DNA from: Paraburkholderia hiiakae
GTDB lineage: Bacteria; Pseudomonadota; Gammaproteobacteria; Burkholderiales; Burkholderiaceae
Length of the DNA: 64,000 bases
Assembly (NCBI RefSeq): GCF_904848665.1
Contig: NZ_CAJHCQ010000009.1
Span: forward strand, 236,441-300,440
Direction: 5' to 3'
Positions 1 through 8,137 of this stretch are shown here, piece after piece (position 1 is the first letter of the stretch; each line of letters begins with the position of its first letter). The translations under genes and the position numbers were made by a program. The notes under the pieces are model-generated. The model worked only from the letters and a program-made list of their open reading frames with translations, searched no databases and was not told where the DNA came from.

Positions 1-539
1 ATGAGCTGGTTCATGAGACCCACGCCGATGATCGAGCCGATCAGCGTATGCGAGCTCGACGAAGGCAGGCCGAAGTACCACGTGCCCAGGTTCCAGATGA
101 TCGCGGCAATGAGCAGCGCGAACACCATGGCGAAGCCAGCGCTGCTGCCCACCTGCAGGATCAGTTCAACCGGCAGCAGTTGCAGGATGCCGAAGGCCAC
201 CGCGCCGGTGGAGGTGAGCACGCCGAGAAAATTCCAGGCGCCCGACCACATCACGGCGATATTGGGCGAAAGCGAGTGCGTATAGATGACGGTCGCGACC
301 GCATTCGCGGTATCGTGGAAGCCGTTCACGAACTCGAAACCGAGCGCGATGATGAGCGCGATGCCGAGCAGGAGCCAAGGCATCGCCGAGCTTTCGCGCA
401 CTGACGAGAGGTCGTCGGCGAGATGCATCCCCACGTACACCGCGCCTATGGCGATGACGATGAGGAAGGCGAGCAGGCTGACATTACGCCCGCGCGCGGG
501 GGCAGCGCCCGGTTGCGGTGACAGGGAAAATTCTGGCAT
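1..539 (-). CDS. pit: Pit-family low-affinity inorganic phosphate transporter, N-terminal part
   Basis: Inner-membrane transporter that imports phosphate (often as a metal-phosphate complex) using the proton gradient. The visible 179 codons read as several hydrophobic helices. They carry the family signature GFEFVNGFHDTANAVATV near residues 53-70 and a second motif, LGTWYFGLPSSSSHTLIGS, about 100 residues later; both are typical of Pit proteins. The gene runs off the left edge, so the C-terminal half is not seen. The ATG at 537-539 starts a short polar segment followed at once by the first membrane helix. It is divergent from the diguanylate cyclase. A Pho-box-like site lies about 65 bases upstream. 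The family call is firm; the substrate is by homology. Confidence 0.9.
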   Translation of the reverse strand, partial: MPEFSLSPQPGAAPARGRNVSLLAFLIVIAIGAVYVGMHLADDLSSVRESSAMPWLLLGIALIIALGFEFVNGFHDTANAVATVIYTHSLSPNIAVMWSGAWNFLGVLTSTGAVAFGILQLLPVELILQVGSSAGFAMVFALLIAAIIWNLGTWYFGLPSSSSHTLIGSIIGVGLMNQL

Positions 540-601
540 GGCAGGCGGGCTCCAGGGGAGGGAGTGGGCAGAGGTTTCGCCTTCGATGCTGAACCGCCCC
601 G

Positions 602-619
602 GTGTCCATTTGATGACAG
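602..619 (-). promoter_or_regulatory. Candidate Pho box upstream of pit
   Basis: Read on the minus strand, the site is CTGTCAT-CAAA-TGGACAC. It has the 7-4-7 layout and 11-bp period of the PhoB consensus (CTGTCAT, A/T-rich 4-mer, CTGTCAC). The first half matches 7 of 7 and the second about 4 of 7. It lies 63 bases before the pit start codon. PhoB control is inferred. Confidence 0.45.
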
Positions 620-699
620 ATTTGTGCCAGCCATGCCTGATGCATTCCCGATAAGTCGGCGCCCGATCGACACGCGCCATCAGTAAGAGGATTGCGCAG

Positions 700-2325
700 A
701 TGCAAAAACGGGTTCTTTCGCTGCGTCTCCTGGTCCGCCGCTGGGCCTTCGCGCGGGCGAAGGCGGCGACGCGCCTGATCGGCAAGTATCCCTTTTTCGC
801 GGGTCTCTCCGGCACGCTCGTCGCGACGGTCATGGCAATCCTGACCTACGCGGCGCTCTACGAAGGTCGCGCCGAAGAGTTGCGGCACGCCCAGGAGAAC
901 TCGCGCAACCTCGTGCAACTCATCAGCAACGACATCGCCCGCAACGTCGAGATTTACGACCTGTCGCTGCAGGCCGTGGTCACGGCCGCGCAGCAGCCGC
1001 AGACCTGGAGCCTGCCCGAGGCGCTGCGCCAGCGCGTGTTGTTCGACCGGGCGACGGCGGCGTCGAGGCTCGGCGGCGCTTATGTGATCGACGCCACGGG
1101 CCATGTGAAAGCCGCGCACAGCAGCGCTCTCGAGGCAACGGACGCCAGCATTTCATTCGCCGACCGCGACTACTTCATCGCGCAGCAGCGCGACCCGCAA
1201 GCGGGCCTTTTCTTTTCGAAGCCGTACCGTTCGCGCCTGCGCGGCGGCGTGCTCACCATCGGCCTCACGCGCCGCATCAATGCGCCCGACGGCACATTCG
1301 CGGGTGTCGCGCTGCTCGGCGTGCGTCTCGACTACTTTCAGCAGCTTCTGGAGCGTATCGATCTGGGGCAGGGCAGCCGCCTCTTCATATTGATGCGCGA
1401 CGGCACGCTGCTCGCGAGCCAGCCGCCGTCGCTGCGCGGCGCGGGGGCGAATTATGCGGACCTGCCGAATTTCGCGATCTTTTCCCGCCGCGCCGTCGGC
1501 AGCTATACGCTGCAGTCGGCGCTCGACGGCGTGGAGCGCATCTACACGTTTTCGCACGTGGTCAACTCGCCGTTCATCGTCGTCGTGGCGCCCGCCGTGG
1601 AGGATGTGCTCGCCGGCTGGCGGCGGCGCAGCTATATTGCGCTGGTGGTGACCACGGTGTTCGGTGGCGCGTGGGTGCTGGTGTCGTGGGTGCTCGCGTT
1701 CGCGCTGCGCGACAAGGTGGTGGCCGAGGGCGAGCTCATGCGCCTGGCTGTTACCGACCCGCTCACGGGGCTAGCGAATCGCCGCGCGCTCGACAGCCGT
1801 CTCGCGGCGGAATGGCATCACGCGGTGCGCGAGCGCACGCCGCTTTCCGTGCTGTTTTTCGATATCGACCACTTCAAGCTCTTCAACGATACCTACGGGC
1901 ACGCCGCCGGCGACGAAGTGCTGGCCTTCGTGGCCGGACGCATCGCTTCGGGATCGCGGCGCGCAACCGACCTCGCCGCGCGCTTTGGCGGCGAAGAGTT
2001 CGCGGTGGTGCTGCCGGGCACGGCGCTCGACGCCGCAACGCGCGTTGCGGAGAAGATCCGCAAACGCATCGAGTCGGACAATCTCACGCTAAGTGGTACG
2101 CACGACGGGTGCGTGACGGTGAGCGCGGGGTGTGCGAGCTGCAATCCACCGGTGGGCGGCAGCGCCGCTAAACTGCTGGCCGCCGCCGACCGCTTGCTGT
2201 ACGAGGCCAAGGATGCCGGCCGCAATCAGGTCCGGTCGCAGCAATGGACGGGAGAGGGGGCGCAGCCGCTGGTGGATTCCGAAGACGGAACCCGAGGCCG
2301 CGATGCGCCCGCAACTCGAGGCTGA
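700..2325 (+). CDS. Membrane diguanylate cyclase with periplasmic Cache (PDC) sensor and GGDEF domain
   Basis: Makes cyclic di-GMP from GTP in response to a periplasmic signal. Of 541 residues, one membrane helix lies at about 30-55. A periplasmic PDC/Cache sensor spans roughly 60-295 (it contains DRDYFIAQQ and a second GRL/DGTLLA strand region). A second helix is at about 305-330, followed by a GGDEF domain at about 345-505. The active-site loop is GGEEF near residue 430. An RATD sequence five residues before it is the product-inhibition I-site (RxxD), so feedback inhibition is expected. The metal-binding FDIDHFKLFNDTYGH motif is intact. An AGTAAGAGG Shine-Dalgarno lies upstream of the ATG. 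No EAL domain is present. The ligand is unknown. Confidence 0.92.
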   Translation: MQKRVLSLRLLVRRWAFARAKAATRLIGKYPFFAGLSGTLVATVMAILTYAALYEGRAEELRHAQENSRNLVQLISNDIARNVEIYDLSLQAVVTAAQQPQTWSLPEALRQRVLFDRATAASRLGGAYVIDATGHVKAAHSSALEATDASISFADRDYFIAQQRDPQAGLFFSKPYRSRLRGGVLTIGLTRRINAPDGTFAGVALLGVRLDYFQQLLERIDLGQGSRLFILMRDGTLLASQPPSLRGAGANYADLPNFAIFSRRAVGSYTLQSALDGVERIYTFSHVVNSPFIVVVAPAVEDVLAGWRRRSYIALVVTTVFGGAWVLVSWVLAFALRDKVVAEGELMRLAVTDPLTGLANRRALDSRLAAEWHHAVRERTPLSVLFFDIDHFKLFNDTYGHAAGDEVLAFVAGRIASGSRRATDLAARFGGEEFAVVLPGTALDAATRVAEKIRKRIESDNLTLSGTHDGCVTVSAGCASCNPPVGGSAAKLLAAADRLLYEAKDAGRNQVRSQQWTGEGAQPLVDSEDGTRGRDAPATRG

Positions 2326-2369
2326 GGCGCGCCGGTTTCTCGCGCGGCGCGCGACGCCCTCCATGCCGG

Positions 2370-2813
2370 TCAGCGCGCGGATTTCGACAGCCGGTGGCCG
2401 AGGCCCAGGTTCGAGACGATCTGCCAGGTATAGACGCGCGAATAGTGCACGCCAAACTGCCGGCCGATCAACTCGCGCACGCGGCTGTTGGTCCACGCAT
2501 CGCTTGGAAAGCCGTGGTCGCGCGCGGAGCCGTGCAGGGCGCTCGCGATCCAGCCTAGCGCGGCCTGATCGAGCACCGAAGGCCGGCCGCCCACGCTCAT
2601 CTGCTGGAGCGCGGCGAGCCCGCCGTCCTCGACGATGGACTTGTAGCGCCTCACCGTCTGGGCGGAAAGGTGGAGTGAGTCGGCGACGCTATTCACGGTC
2701 GCGCCTTCCATCAACATCTGGCCGGCGGCCATTCTTCTCGCGACGCTCGGCAGGTTTTCGGTTCGGGTAAGCATGTGTTCACTCGTCGACGAAAGATTCC
2801 GGACACGCGGCAT
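2370..2813 (-). CDS. Winged helix-turn-helix protein, transposase N-domain-like (IS630-type)
   Basis: A 147-residue protein with a homeodomain-like HTH at about residues 30-75 (VADSLHLSAQTVRRYKS) followed by a winged-helix region (SVGGRPSVLDQAALGWI, then WTNSRVRELIGRQFGVHYS). This is the DNA-binding half of IS630/Tc1-mariner-type transposases, but the DDE catalytic domain is absent and no terminal inverted repeats are visible. It is either a domesticated DNA-binding protein or the relic of an insertion. An AGGAG lies 12 bases before the first ATG (2813). A second ATG at 2774 would give 134 residues. It borders an AT-rich island, which fits a mobile origin. Confidence 0.7.
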   Translation of the reverse strand: MPRVRNLSSTSEHMLTRTENLPSVARRMAAGQMLMEGATVNSVADSLHLSAQTVRRYKSIVEDGGLAALQQMSVGGRPSVLDQAALGWIASALHGSARDHGFPSDAWTNSRVRELIGRQFGVHYSRVYTWQIVSNLGLGHRLSKSAR

Positions 2814-3579
2814 TGCGGATGTGCCGCTCCTGTAACCCTTCCTGCAAGCGGGTCTTGTCGCTTGCCATGGACCTTGCGCCGGTGCGGTGACGCGAGAGCC
2901 ATGACGGACGGCGAAATCAACGCCCGGTGAAGGGCGCTTGTTGCGAAACGCCTCGGTGTTCCGCAGCGGATATTAATAATTGTTTTTGTAGGGAATGTGT
3001 ATAGCTAGCGGAAAAATAGTCTGCTTGACTTGTGGATATTCCTGAGCTAGTGGGAAAAACAACCGGTTCGCCTTGGTCAACAATGGGCGCTGCCATTTCG
3101 CATCAATCCCGCAATGCGAAGTTTGCTCCCATTGCAGCCCGATAACCTGACTTATTTGCTCAATCATTGAAAAGCAACGCTATGCATTGTTTTTGTATGA
3201 CTAATTCACCGTTCAGCGGATATTGCGCCGGATCGGCCCTATCCAATATGGATTAAATCGCGAAGTTGGATCTTTAGATGTTTGTTAGCGTTTCTGGCGA
3301 CTGCCCGGTAAAAATCTCCGCTCAGCAAGGGTGACGATGACGATGGGGCAATTTCGGGGAGTGATTTGATTTTTTTGTGCAGAATGTTTTTCGCAAACAT
3401 TTCGAATCGATTCGAATGTGGATTGGATTCGAATGAACGAATGCAGAATGCCGGATTCGCCACGCAACGTGTCGCGTAGCGAAACGGATCCTTGAATCCT
3501 GTCGGGCCGCCAAATGCCTTTGCGCTTTTCGTCAAACGACGCGCGGCATGGGTGGCGGCCCGCTTTCTGGCCGCTGCGG
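2814..3579. other. AT-rich intergenic island with short direct repeats
   Basis: The part from about 2960 to 3480 is clearly richer in A+T than its surroundings. Two short direct repeats occur 207-250 bases apart: CAGCGGATATT at 2964 and 3214, and TTGTTTTTGTA at 2980 and 3187. The only open frames are short, lack ribosome sites and resemble nothing I know. With the transposase-like neighbour this looks like acquired or degraded DNA. I see no intact gene. Confidence 0.5.
3397..3419. repeat. Near-perfect palindrome with phased TTCGAA repeats
   Basis: A 23-bp dyad (ACATT(T)CGAATC / GATTCGAATGT) with one extra base in the left arm. TTCGAA occurs at 3401, 3411 and 3429, the first two exactly one helical turn apart, and GATTCGAATG is repeated at 3409 and 3426. 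It lies about 160 bases before the gene at 3580, so an operator is possible. No regulator is identified. Confidence 0.45.
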
Positions 3580-3978
3580 ATGAATAAAGAACTTGATGAA
3601 AAGGTAGGTCGGTTGTTGCGTCGTGCCGCGAGCCGCCGCTCGCTCGTGCCGTATGCCGCATTTCACGCCCTGTTCGCGGGCGACGTGCCGTTGCGCGAGC
3701 GTTATGAAAAGCTCGAGACGGCCGCGGCTGCGTTATGCGAGCCGCGCGAGGCCGACTATGCGTCGCTGCTCTCGACCGATTCGGGCCTGCCCGGGCCGGA
3801 CTTTTATACGCGCTTCAAGCGCCTGCATGCCGAGCGTTACTACGCGACGCTGGGTGCGGACCGGCATCGGATGCTGCGGCTTGTCGAAAAGCGTCAGCTC
3901 GCGAGCGAGGAACGCGAGCGTGTGTATGCCCACTATGTGCGCTGTGCTGCCGAAGAAGCCTGCATGAACGGCGCGTGA
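3580..3978 (+). CDS. Conserved hypothetical protein (132 aa)
   Basis: A soluble, charged, mostly helical protein of 132 residues, with no signal peptide or membrane segment. It opens with MNKELDEKVGRLLRRAASRR and contains many Arg, Glu, Ala and Leu residues. An upstream in-frame ATG at 3514 would add 22 residues of unlike composition (RHGWRPAFWP), so I prefer 3580, although neither has a convincing ribosome site. It is followed after 61 bases by the periplasmic protein at 4040. I do not recognise a domain; function unknown. Confidence 0.65.
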   Translation: MNKELDEKVGRLLRRAASRRSLVPYAAFHALFAGDVPLRERYEKLETAAAALCEPREADYASLLSTDSGLPGPDFYTRFKRLHAERYYATLGADRHRMLRLVEKRQLASEERERVYAHYVRCAAEEACMNGA

Positions 3979-4039
3979 TGCGCGCGAGCGGTGCAGTGTC
4001 GTTCTCTTGCCATTGACGATCCTCAGAAGGAGTTGCCAC

Positions 4040-4654
4040 ATGTCCACGCGCTATCGTTCTTCTGCGCCGCTGCTCGGCGCTGTTCTCGTGCTTGCCCTCG
4101 GTGTGTCGCCGCACGTGCCACTGCGGGCGCAGACGGCGTCCGATGCCGCGCCTGAAAGCGCCCCTAACGCCACGCTGGAGATTGGCGAGGTACAGACTAC
4201 GGCCACGGTGGTGAGCATCGACGCGGCGACCAATTCGGTCACGCTGCGCGGCGCGCGGCGCAACCTGGTGACGGTCGCGGTCGATCCCACCATCGGCGAC
4301 GTGAGCAAGCTCAAGCCTGGCGATCACGTGAATATCCTCTACAAGGAGGCGCTGCTGCTGCGTGCCGAAAAGGTGGCGACGAGGGGCATACGCTCGCGCG
4401 TCGATACGGTCGTTACCACGCCCGCTTCCGGTGGCGTGGCGTCTACTGCGCGTAGCGTTCAGGTGATTGCGACGGTGGAGAAGATCGACCGCAAGAGCCG
4501 CAAGGTCGCATTGCGCGGACCGCGTCGCACGGTCGTGGTCGTCGCGCCGCCGGACGTGCCGCTCGAATCGATCAAGGTGGGCGACAGCATTCGCGCCGAC
4601 TATGTGGGCGCGACGGCGATACAGGTCACGCGCGACGGTCAGGGCCTGCAGTGA
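4040..4654 (+). CDS. Exported protein with two tandem copies of a small beta domain
   Basis: 204 residues. The ATG at 4040 has an excellent AGAAGGAG seven bases upstream, better than the ATG at 4007. Residues 1-30 form a Sec signal peptide (cleavage likely near LRAQ). The mature part holds two related units: about 50-115 (ATVVSIDAATNSVTLRGARR, later LKPGDHVNILY) and about 145-200 (ATVEKIDRKSRKVALRGPRR, later IKVGDSIRADY). Each looks like a small OB/SH3-like beta barrel ending in a GD(H/S) turn. The duplication is visible directly; the role is unknown. It probably acts in the periplasm. Confidence 0.8.
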   Translation: MSTRYRSSAPLLGAVLVLALGVSPHVPLRAQTASDAAPESAPNATLEIGEVQTTATVVSIDAATNSVTLRGARRNLVTVAVDPTIGDVSKLKPGDHVNILYKEALLLRAEKVATRGIRSRVDTVVTTPASGGVASTARSVQVIATVEKIDRKSRKVALRGPRRTVVVVAPPDVPLESIKVGDSIRADYVGATAIQVTRDGQGLQ

Positions 4655-4684
4655 CGCACTGACCCGTGGGCGGCGTGCCAGGCG

Positions 4685-4930
4685 CTAGTCCACGCGATTG
4701 CGGTCGCGCACGAGGATCGAGACGTAGATCGCCGTGCAGACGATGATGACGGCCACGCCGGTAATCACCTTCTGGTGGTCGAAGTTGATGAGACCGATCA
4801 CCGCGATGGCGATGCCGGCGGCAGAGCCGAGCGTGCCCATTGCGGCCACGAAAATGCGCACCTTGCTCCAGACGCGATGGCGCCGCTCGGGACCTGCGCC
4901 TTCCATAAACCGATGCAGTCGATCAAACAT
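4685..4930 (-). CDS. Small two-helix inner-membrane protein, unknown function
   Basis: 81 residues with a charged N-terminus (about 1-25, rich in Arg) and two hydrophobic segments at about 27-47 and 54-72, ending in a basic tail. Its coding strand converges on the gene at 4040, from which it is separated by about 30 bases. No known motif is visible. Confidence 0.65.
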   Translation of the reverse strand: MFDRLHRFMEGAGPERRHRVWSKVRIFVAAMGTLGSAAGIAIAVIGLINFDHQKVITGVAVIIVCTAIYVSILVRDRNRVD

Positions 4931-5250
4931 GGCGGCTCTTCCGGGTTGGGTAGAAGTCGGTCATGCGGGCGCGGTTGAATGAGCGAGCCTGACCAGTTGA
5001 AGTATAGCCAGCCCATTATTACGCGTTCTTTCATTCGCCTGCGCGCTATCGCGCCGGAATGTCTGATCGTTTTTTGCGCGCGTTTAAGTTTGCCTTAATT
5101 TTGGCTCGCCATGATGGAGCGGTCGGGTCGATTTGATAGTTCGATTCGCGGTTGTTCTTCACGTCCCCTGTTGGCCGCCGATTCTTTCGGCGGCCTTTTT
5201 TTTTGTCTGCACTCGACGTTTGCTAGCGTCGAGCCGCGCGCATTCAAGCC
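4931..5250. other. Intergenic region containing only an orphan terminator
   Basis: No credible open frame on either strand. The single clear element is the plus-strand intrinsic terminator at 5173-5204, which has no protein gene upstream of it. A short untranslated RNA ending there is possible, but I find no convincing promoter. Confidence 0.5.
5173..5204 (+). terminator. Strong intrinsic terminator, plus strand, no obvious gene
   Basis: GGCCGCCGA at 5173-5181 pairs with TCGGCGGCC, with a short TTCTT-like loop, followed directly by nine T residues. The nearest plus-strand gene ends more than 500 bases upstream, so the transcript it ends is unknown. Confidence 0.8.
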
Positions 5251-6690
5251 TTATTTGTGATTGGTCGCGAGGGCGCCCGCACTGTTTGCGCCGCCGAACA
5301 GCTGCGTCAGATATTGCTGGTTGTTGTTCATGATCGACATGAGGTTATTGAGCGCGGTGAACTGGCGGTTGAATTTCGCAGTGAGTTGGGTTGCGCGCAC
5401 ATCGAGCATCGACGACTGCTTCTTGATGTCGTCAAGCTCCTTGTTGATGGCGGTGCTGCGCCGCTCGATGATGCCGCTCGATTGCACGTAGGGCGTGATG
5501 GCGCTATTGAGTTTCGCGCTCATGCCGCCGCTGCCGAACAGCGCCGCAATCGCACTATTGCCCGGTTGCAGCGCCTTCTTGAACGTATCGTCGTCGATTT
5601 CCAGCTTCCCGCTCTTGTCGAGCTTGATGCCGATCTCGCCCAGCGAGTGGGTCACGCCGTCGTTGCCCTTTACGCCCGCCGAAATGACTGCCGGCAAACT
5701 CGATGCGAGTGTGCGCGCAATCGAGTCGCCGAGCAGCGCGCCCGCTTGTGCGCCGGTCGAACCCGTGGCGGCCGTGTAGGAGGTCAGCCCGTTCAGGGCA
5801 TCCACGTAGCTGTTGTACGCCTTCACGAAGTCGCGGATGGACGTACCCGTCGCTTCGGTGTCGGGGGCGATGGTGAGTGTTTGCTTCGTGCCCACCGAGG
5901 CGCTTTCGAGCTTGATCGTGATGTCGCTCACCACGCCTTCGAGCGAGTTGCTCGCGCTCGTGACGCGCGTACCGTCTATGCGCAGTTCGGCGTCGCCGGC
6001 TGCCTCGACTTCGCGCATTTGCGAGGAGGCAAGACGTGTATCGACGCCCGGGCCCGCCTGCACGTCGATCGCGTTGGCCGCGCCGGTTTTGTTCGCGCTC
6101 AGCACGAGGTGCTGACCGTCGGCGCCGTTGACGATCGACGCCGTGACGCCGGGGTTGTCCTTCGCCCGGTTGATCGCCGCGACGACATCGGTGAGCTTGT
6201 TGCTGCCCGCGGCGATCGTCAGATGCATGGACTTGCCGCCCATCGAAATGTCGAGGCTGCCCTCCCCGAGTTTCTCGCCTGTGTCGAAGCTATCCGAGGT
6301 GACCTTGTGCGCCGTCGCGAGGTGATCGACCTCGACCGTGAAACTGCTCGCCACCGCGTTCTTGCCGGCCACCGCGCTCAGGCCTTTGTCCTTTTCGCTC
6401 GTCGTGACCGTGAAGCGTTGCAGCGCGGCGCCGTCCTTGAACGGCTCGAGTGCGGTTTGGAGCGAAGCGAGCGCCGACTTCAGCGTGCCGAGCGCTGAGA
6501 GCGTCGTGTTGCTGGCCGTTTGCTTCGCACTGAGGATGGCGTTTGGCCCGGCGATCTTCGCGTTGACGAGCGCCTTGACGAGCTGGTTGACGTCGAGCGC
6601 GGAGTTGGTCGCGCCGCTGATGATCGACTGGGCGGCGTCGCTCAGCGCGCTGTTCGCGCTGGCGGTGGTGTTCGTGATCGTGCTTGCCAT
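5251..6690 (-). CDS. fliD: Flagellar hook-associated protein 2 (filament cap) FliD
   Basis: Caps the growing flagellar filament and helps exported flagellin fold and insert; secreted by the flagellar type III apparatus. 479 residues, the usual length. The N-terminal helical region carries the FliD pattern (SGATNSALDVNQLVKALVNA, then a long Ala/Ser helix). The central part is beta-rich and variable (VTTSEKDKGLSAVAGKNAV). The C-terminal coiled coil (DIKKQSSMLDVRATQLTAKF, then LNNLMSIMNNNQQYLTQLF) is typical. No fliC, fliS or fliT lies next to it, so it is detached from the main flagellar cluster. A FliA-type promoter sits 66 bases upstream, which supports late-class flagellar control. Confidence 0.95.
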   Translation of the reverse strand: MASTITNTTASANSALSDAAQSIISGATNSALDVNQLVKALVNAKIAGPNAILSAKQTASNTTLSALGTLKSALASLQTALEPFKDGAALQRFTVTTSEKDKGLSAVAGKNAVASSFTVEVDHLATAHKVTSDSFDTGEKLGEGSLDISMGGKSMHLTIAAGSNKLTDVVAAINRAKDNPGVTASIVNGADGQHLVLSANKTGAANAIDVQAGPGVDTRLASSQMREVEAAGDAELRIDGTRVTSASNSLEGVVSDITIKLESASVGTKQTLTIAPDTEATGTSIRDFVKAYNSYVDALNGLTSYTAATGSTGAQAGALLGDSIARTLASSLPAVISAGVKGNDGVTHSLGEIGIKLDKSGKLEIDDDTFKKALQPGNSAIAALFGSGGMSAKLNSAITPYVQSSGIIERRSTAINKELDDIKKQSSMLDVRATQLTAKFNRQFTALNNLMSIMNNNQQYLTQLFGGANSAGALATNHK

Positions 6691-6755
6691 GAAAGAAGTC
6701 CGTTCGTTCTGGTGCGTCGAGTCGACGGAACGCGCGAATGCGCGGTCATGCTTTC

Positions 6756-6782
6756 ATTACGGCAAGCTTTCATGAAACTTTA
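6756..6782 (-). promoter_or_regulatory. FliA (sigma-28) promoter for fliD
   Basis: On the minus strand the sequence is TAAAGTTT, 11 bases, GCCGTAAT. The -35 octamer and spacing match the enterobacterial FliA consensus TAAAGTTT-N11-GCCGATAA exactly, and the -10 matches at 5 of 8 positions including GCCG. It lies 66 bases before the fliD start codon. Confidence 0.75.
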
Positions 6783-6844
6783 TGAAAGAATCGAAAAGAA
6801 TTTGAAAAGTTCGTGCCTCGTCCTCGCGGCGGCTGCCGCCCGCT

Positions 6845-7438
6845 TCAGACGTGCTCGGGAAACCCGGAGCGGCCTTGCGTGAGGTCCGTTAGCGTGTTGC
6901 GCGCGGTTTCCACGGCGGTGGCGGGCAACTGGATCGTGAGGCGGACTGTCATGGCGTATCGGCTCTCCACGAGCGTGAACTGCTCCTGGTCGATCCAGTG
7001 GCGCACACGAGCTTCGTCGGGGTAGCCGAGTTCGACCGTGAGGCGCGCCTGCGCGATGCGCTCGACGCGCTCGGCTCCCTGCAGGGTGCTGGCGATGGCG
7101 TCGGTATAGGCGCGCACGAGGCCGCCCGCGCCGAGCTTCACGCCGCCGTAGTAGCGCACCACGGCCGCGAGCACGCCGTCGAGGTCGTGGTGGCGCAGCA
7201 CTTCGAGGATCGGGCGCCCGGCGGTGCCGGAGGGTTCGCCGTCGTCGGACATGCCGGACTGGCCGCCCGCGAGCAGGGCCCAGCAAACGTGCGTGGCGGT
7301 GGGGTGTTCGTCGCGCAGACGGCGGATTTCGGCCATGGCCGCTTCGCGGTCGGCAACGGGAATGGCGTGCGCGATGAAGCGGCTCTTGCGGATCTCGAGT
7401 TCCGCGGTGACGGGATGGGCGAGGGTGAAAGTTGGCAC
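6845..7438 (-). CDS. yigZ: IMPACT/YigZ family protein
   Basis: A soluble protein of 197 residues, the typical length. The N-terminal UPF0029/IMPACT domain spans about 1-120 with the family hallmark SDDGEPSGTAGRPILEVL near 65-82 and VRYYGGVKLGAGGLVRAY near 92-110. A C-terminal ferredoxin-like domain (DUF1949 type) follows. The family is conserved in bacteria and eukaryotes and is linked to translation control; the bacterial role is unsettled. The start codon is the first ATG after an in-frame stop. It stands alone between fliD and a long non-coding stretch. Confidence 0.92.
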   Translation of the reverse strand: MPTFTLAHPVTAELEIRKSRFIAHAIPVADREAAMAEIRRLRDEHPTATHVCWALLAGGQSGMSDDGEPSGTAGRPILEVLRHHDLDGVLAAVVRYYGGVKLGAGGLVRAYTDAIASTLQGAERVERIAQARLTVELGYPDEARVRHWIDQEQFTLVESRYAMTVRLTIQLPATAVETARNTLTDLTQGRSGFPEHV

Positions 7439-7590
7439 AGGCGGGTTGGCACGGCAGGCGAAACCACCATGTTAGCCGATGCGCACTGGCCGGATTTCGA
7501 TGTCCGTCCCTATATCTTGCCAGTTTGTGTAATGGTTCTTTGCGCCAGAGGCTAGTGACGCCCTGGCTTGCAGGCCGGATAATGCACGGC

Positions 7591-7648
7591 ATGACGGATC
7601 TAGCTCTGGCTGGAGCGAAGCCGAACTCCTCATTCGGTGATCCGTCAT
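7591..7648. other. 58-base structured element with 10-bp closing stem
   Basis: ATGACGGATC (7591-7600) and GATCCGTCAT (7639-7648) pair perfectly. Inside lie two smaller hairpins: GCTC/GAGC around a TGGCTG loop, and GCCGAA/TTCGGT around a CTCCTCA loop. The result is a three-way junction. It is not a tRNA. On the minus strand one loop reads TGAGGAG, resembling an exposed Shine-Dalgarno or CsrA-type GGA site. Function unknown. Confidence 0.45.
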
Positions 7649-7706
7649 AGTCCTTTCTCTCGCGGCGCCATTCCGGCCGACGCGATTCCCCAAGCGCCCA
7701 GAAGCC

Positions 7707-7742
7707 AAAAAAATCCCCGGTCGGACTGTGTCACGACCGGGG
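7707..7742 (-). terminator. Intrinsic terminator, minus strand
   Basis: CCCCGGTCG / CGACCGGGG 9-bp stem at 7715-7742, preceded on the plus strand by seven A residues, i.e. a U-tract for a minus-strand transcript. No minus-strand protein gene lies just upstream. Confidence 0.75.
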
Positions 7743-7866
7743 GTCATAAGGCTCGCCTGTTCTCAAGAGGCAATTCCAGATTACGTCCGCAAAATTGTGT
7801 CCGCAATCGGAAAAAAAACCTGGTGCGTGTGGCGTCCGACGCGCGCTAGTGTTCTCACGAGTGACC

Positions 7867-7895
7867 AAAAAAAATCCCGGCCATCTCTGGCCGGG
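7867..7895 (-). terminator. Intrinsic terminator, minus strand
   Basis: CCCGGCC / GGCCGGG stem at 7876-7895 with eight A residues on its plus-strand left flank, giving a U-tract on the minus strand. It is 340 bases beyond the end of the gene at 8234 and about 125 bases before the next such terminator. Confidence 0.75.
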
Positions 7896-8137
7896 CAATG
7901 AGAATACACCGTGCGCTCCGGGGAACGAAACGCCCGACAACGTTACTCGTGGGGCGTGCTACCGGCAACACTTGCGCATTACCTGCAATTACTGACGTAT
8001 GCCTTTCTGGCTGCGCCCGGTGCGCGGCGTGGCAAGCCGGAACCGGCGTGTAGTGGGCATTGTGGTGACATTGTTTCGCATTCCGAATAATCTTTGCGCG
8101 AGGGTACGCACATGGCGATGTAAGGCGCTGAAATGCG

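Noticed and set aside
2973..3167. 64-codon minus-strand frame in the AT-rich island
   Set aside because: No ribosome site, unusual composition and no similarity to known families that I recognise.
5257..6498. 413-codon plus-strand frame over fliD
   Set aside because: Antisense shadow; FliD on the other strand matches a known family over its full length.
7591..7648. tRNA gene
   Set aside because: Although it folds with three stems, it lacks the tRNA boxes, anticodon loop and CCA-compatible acceptor.
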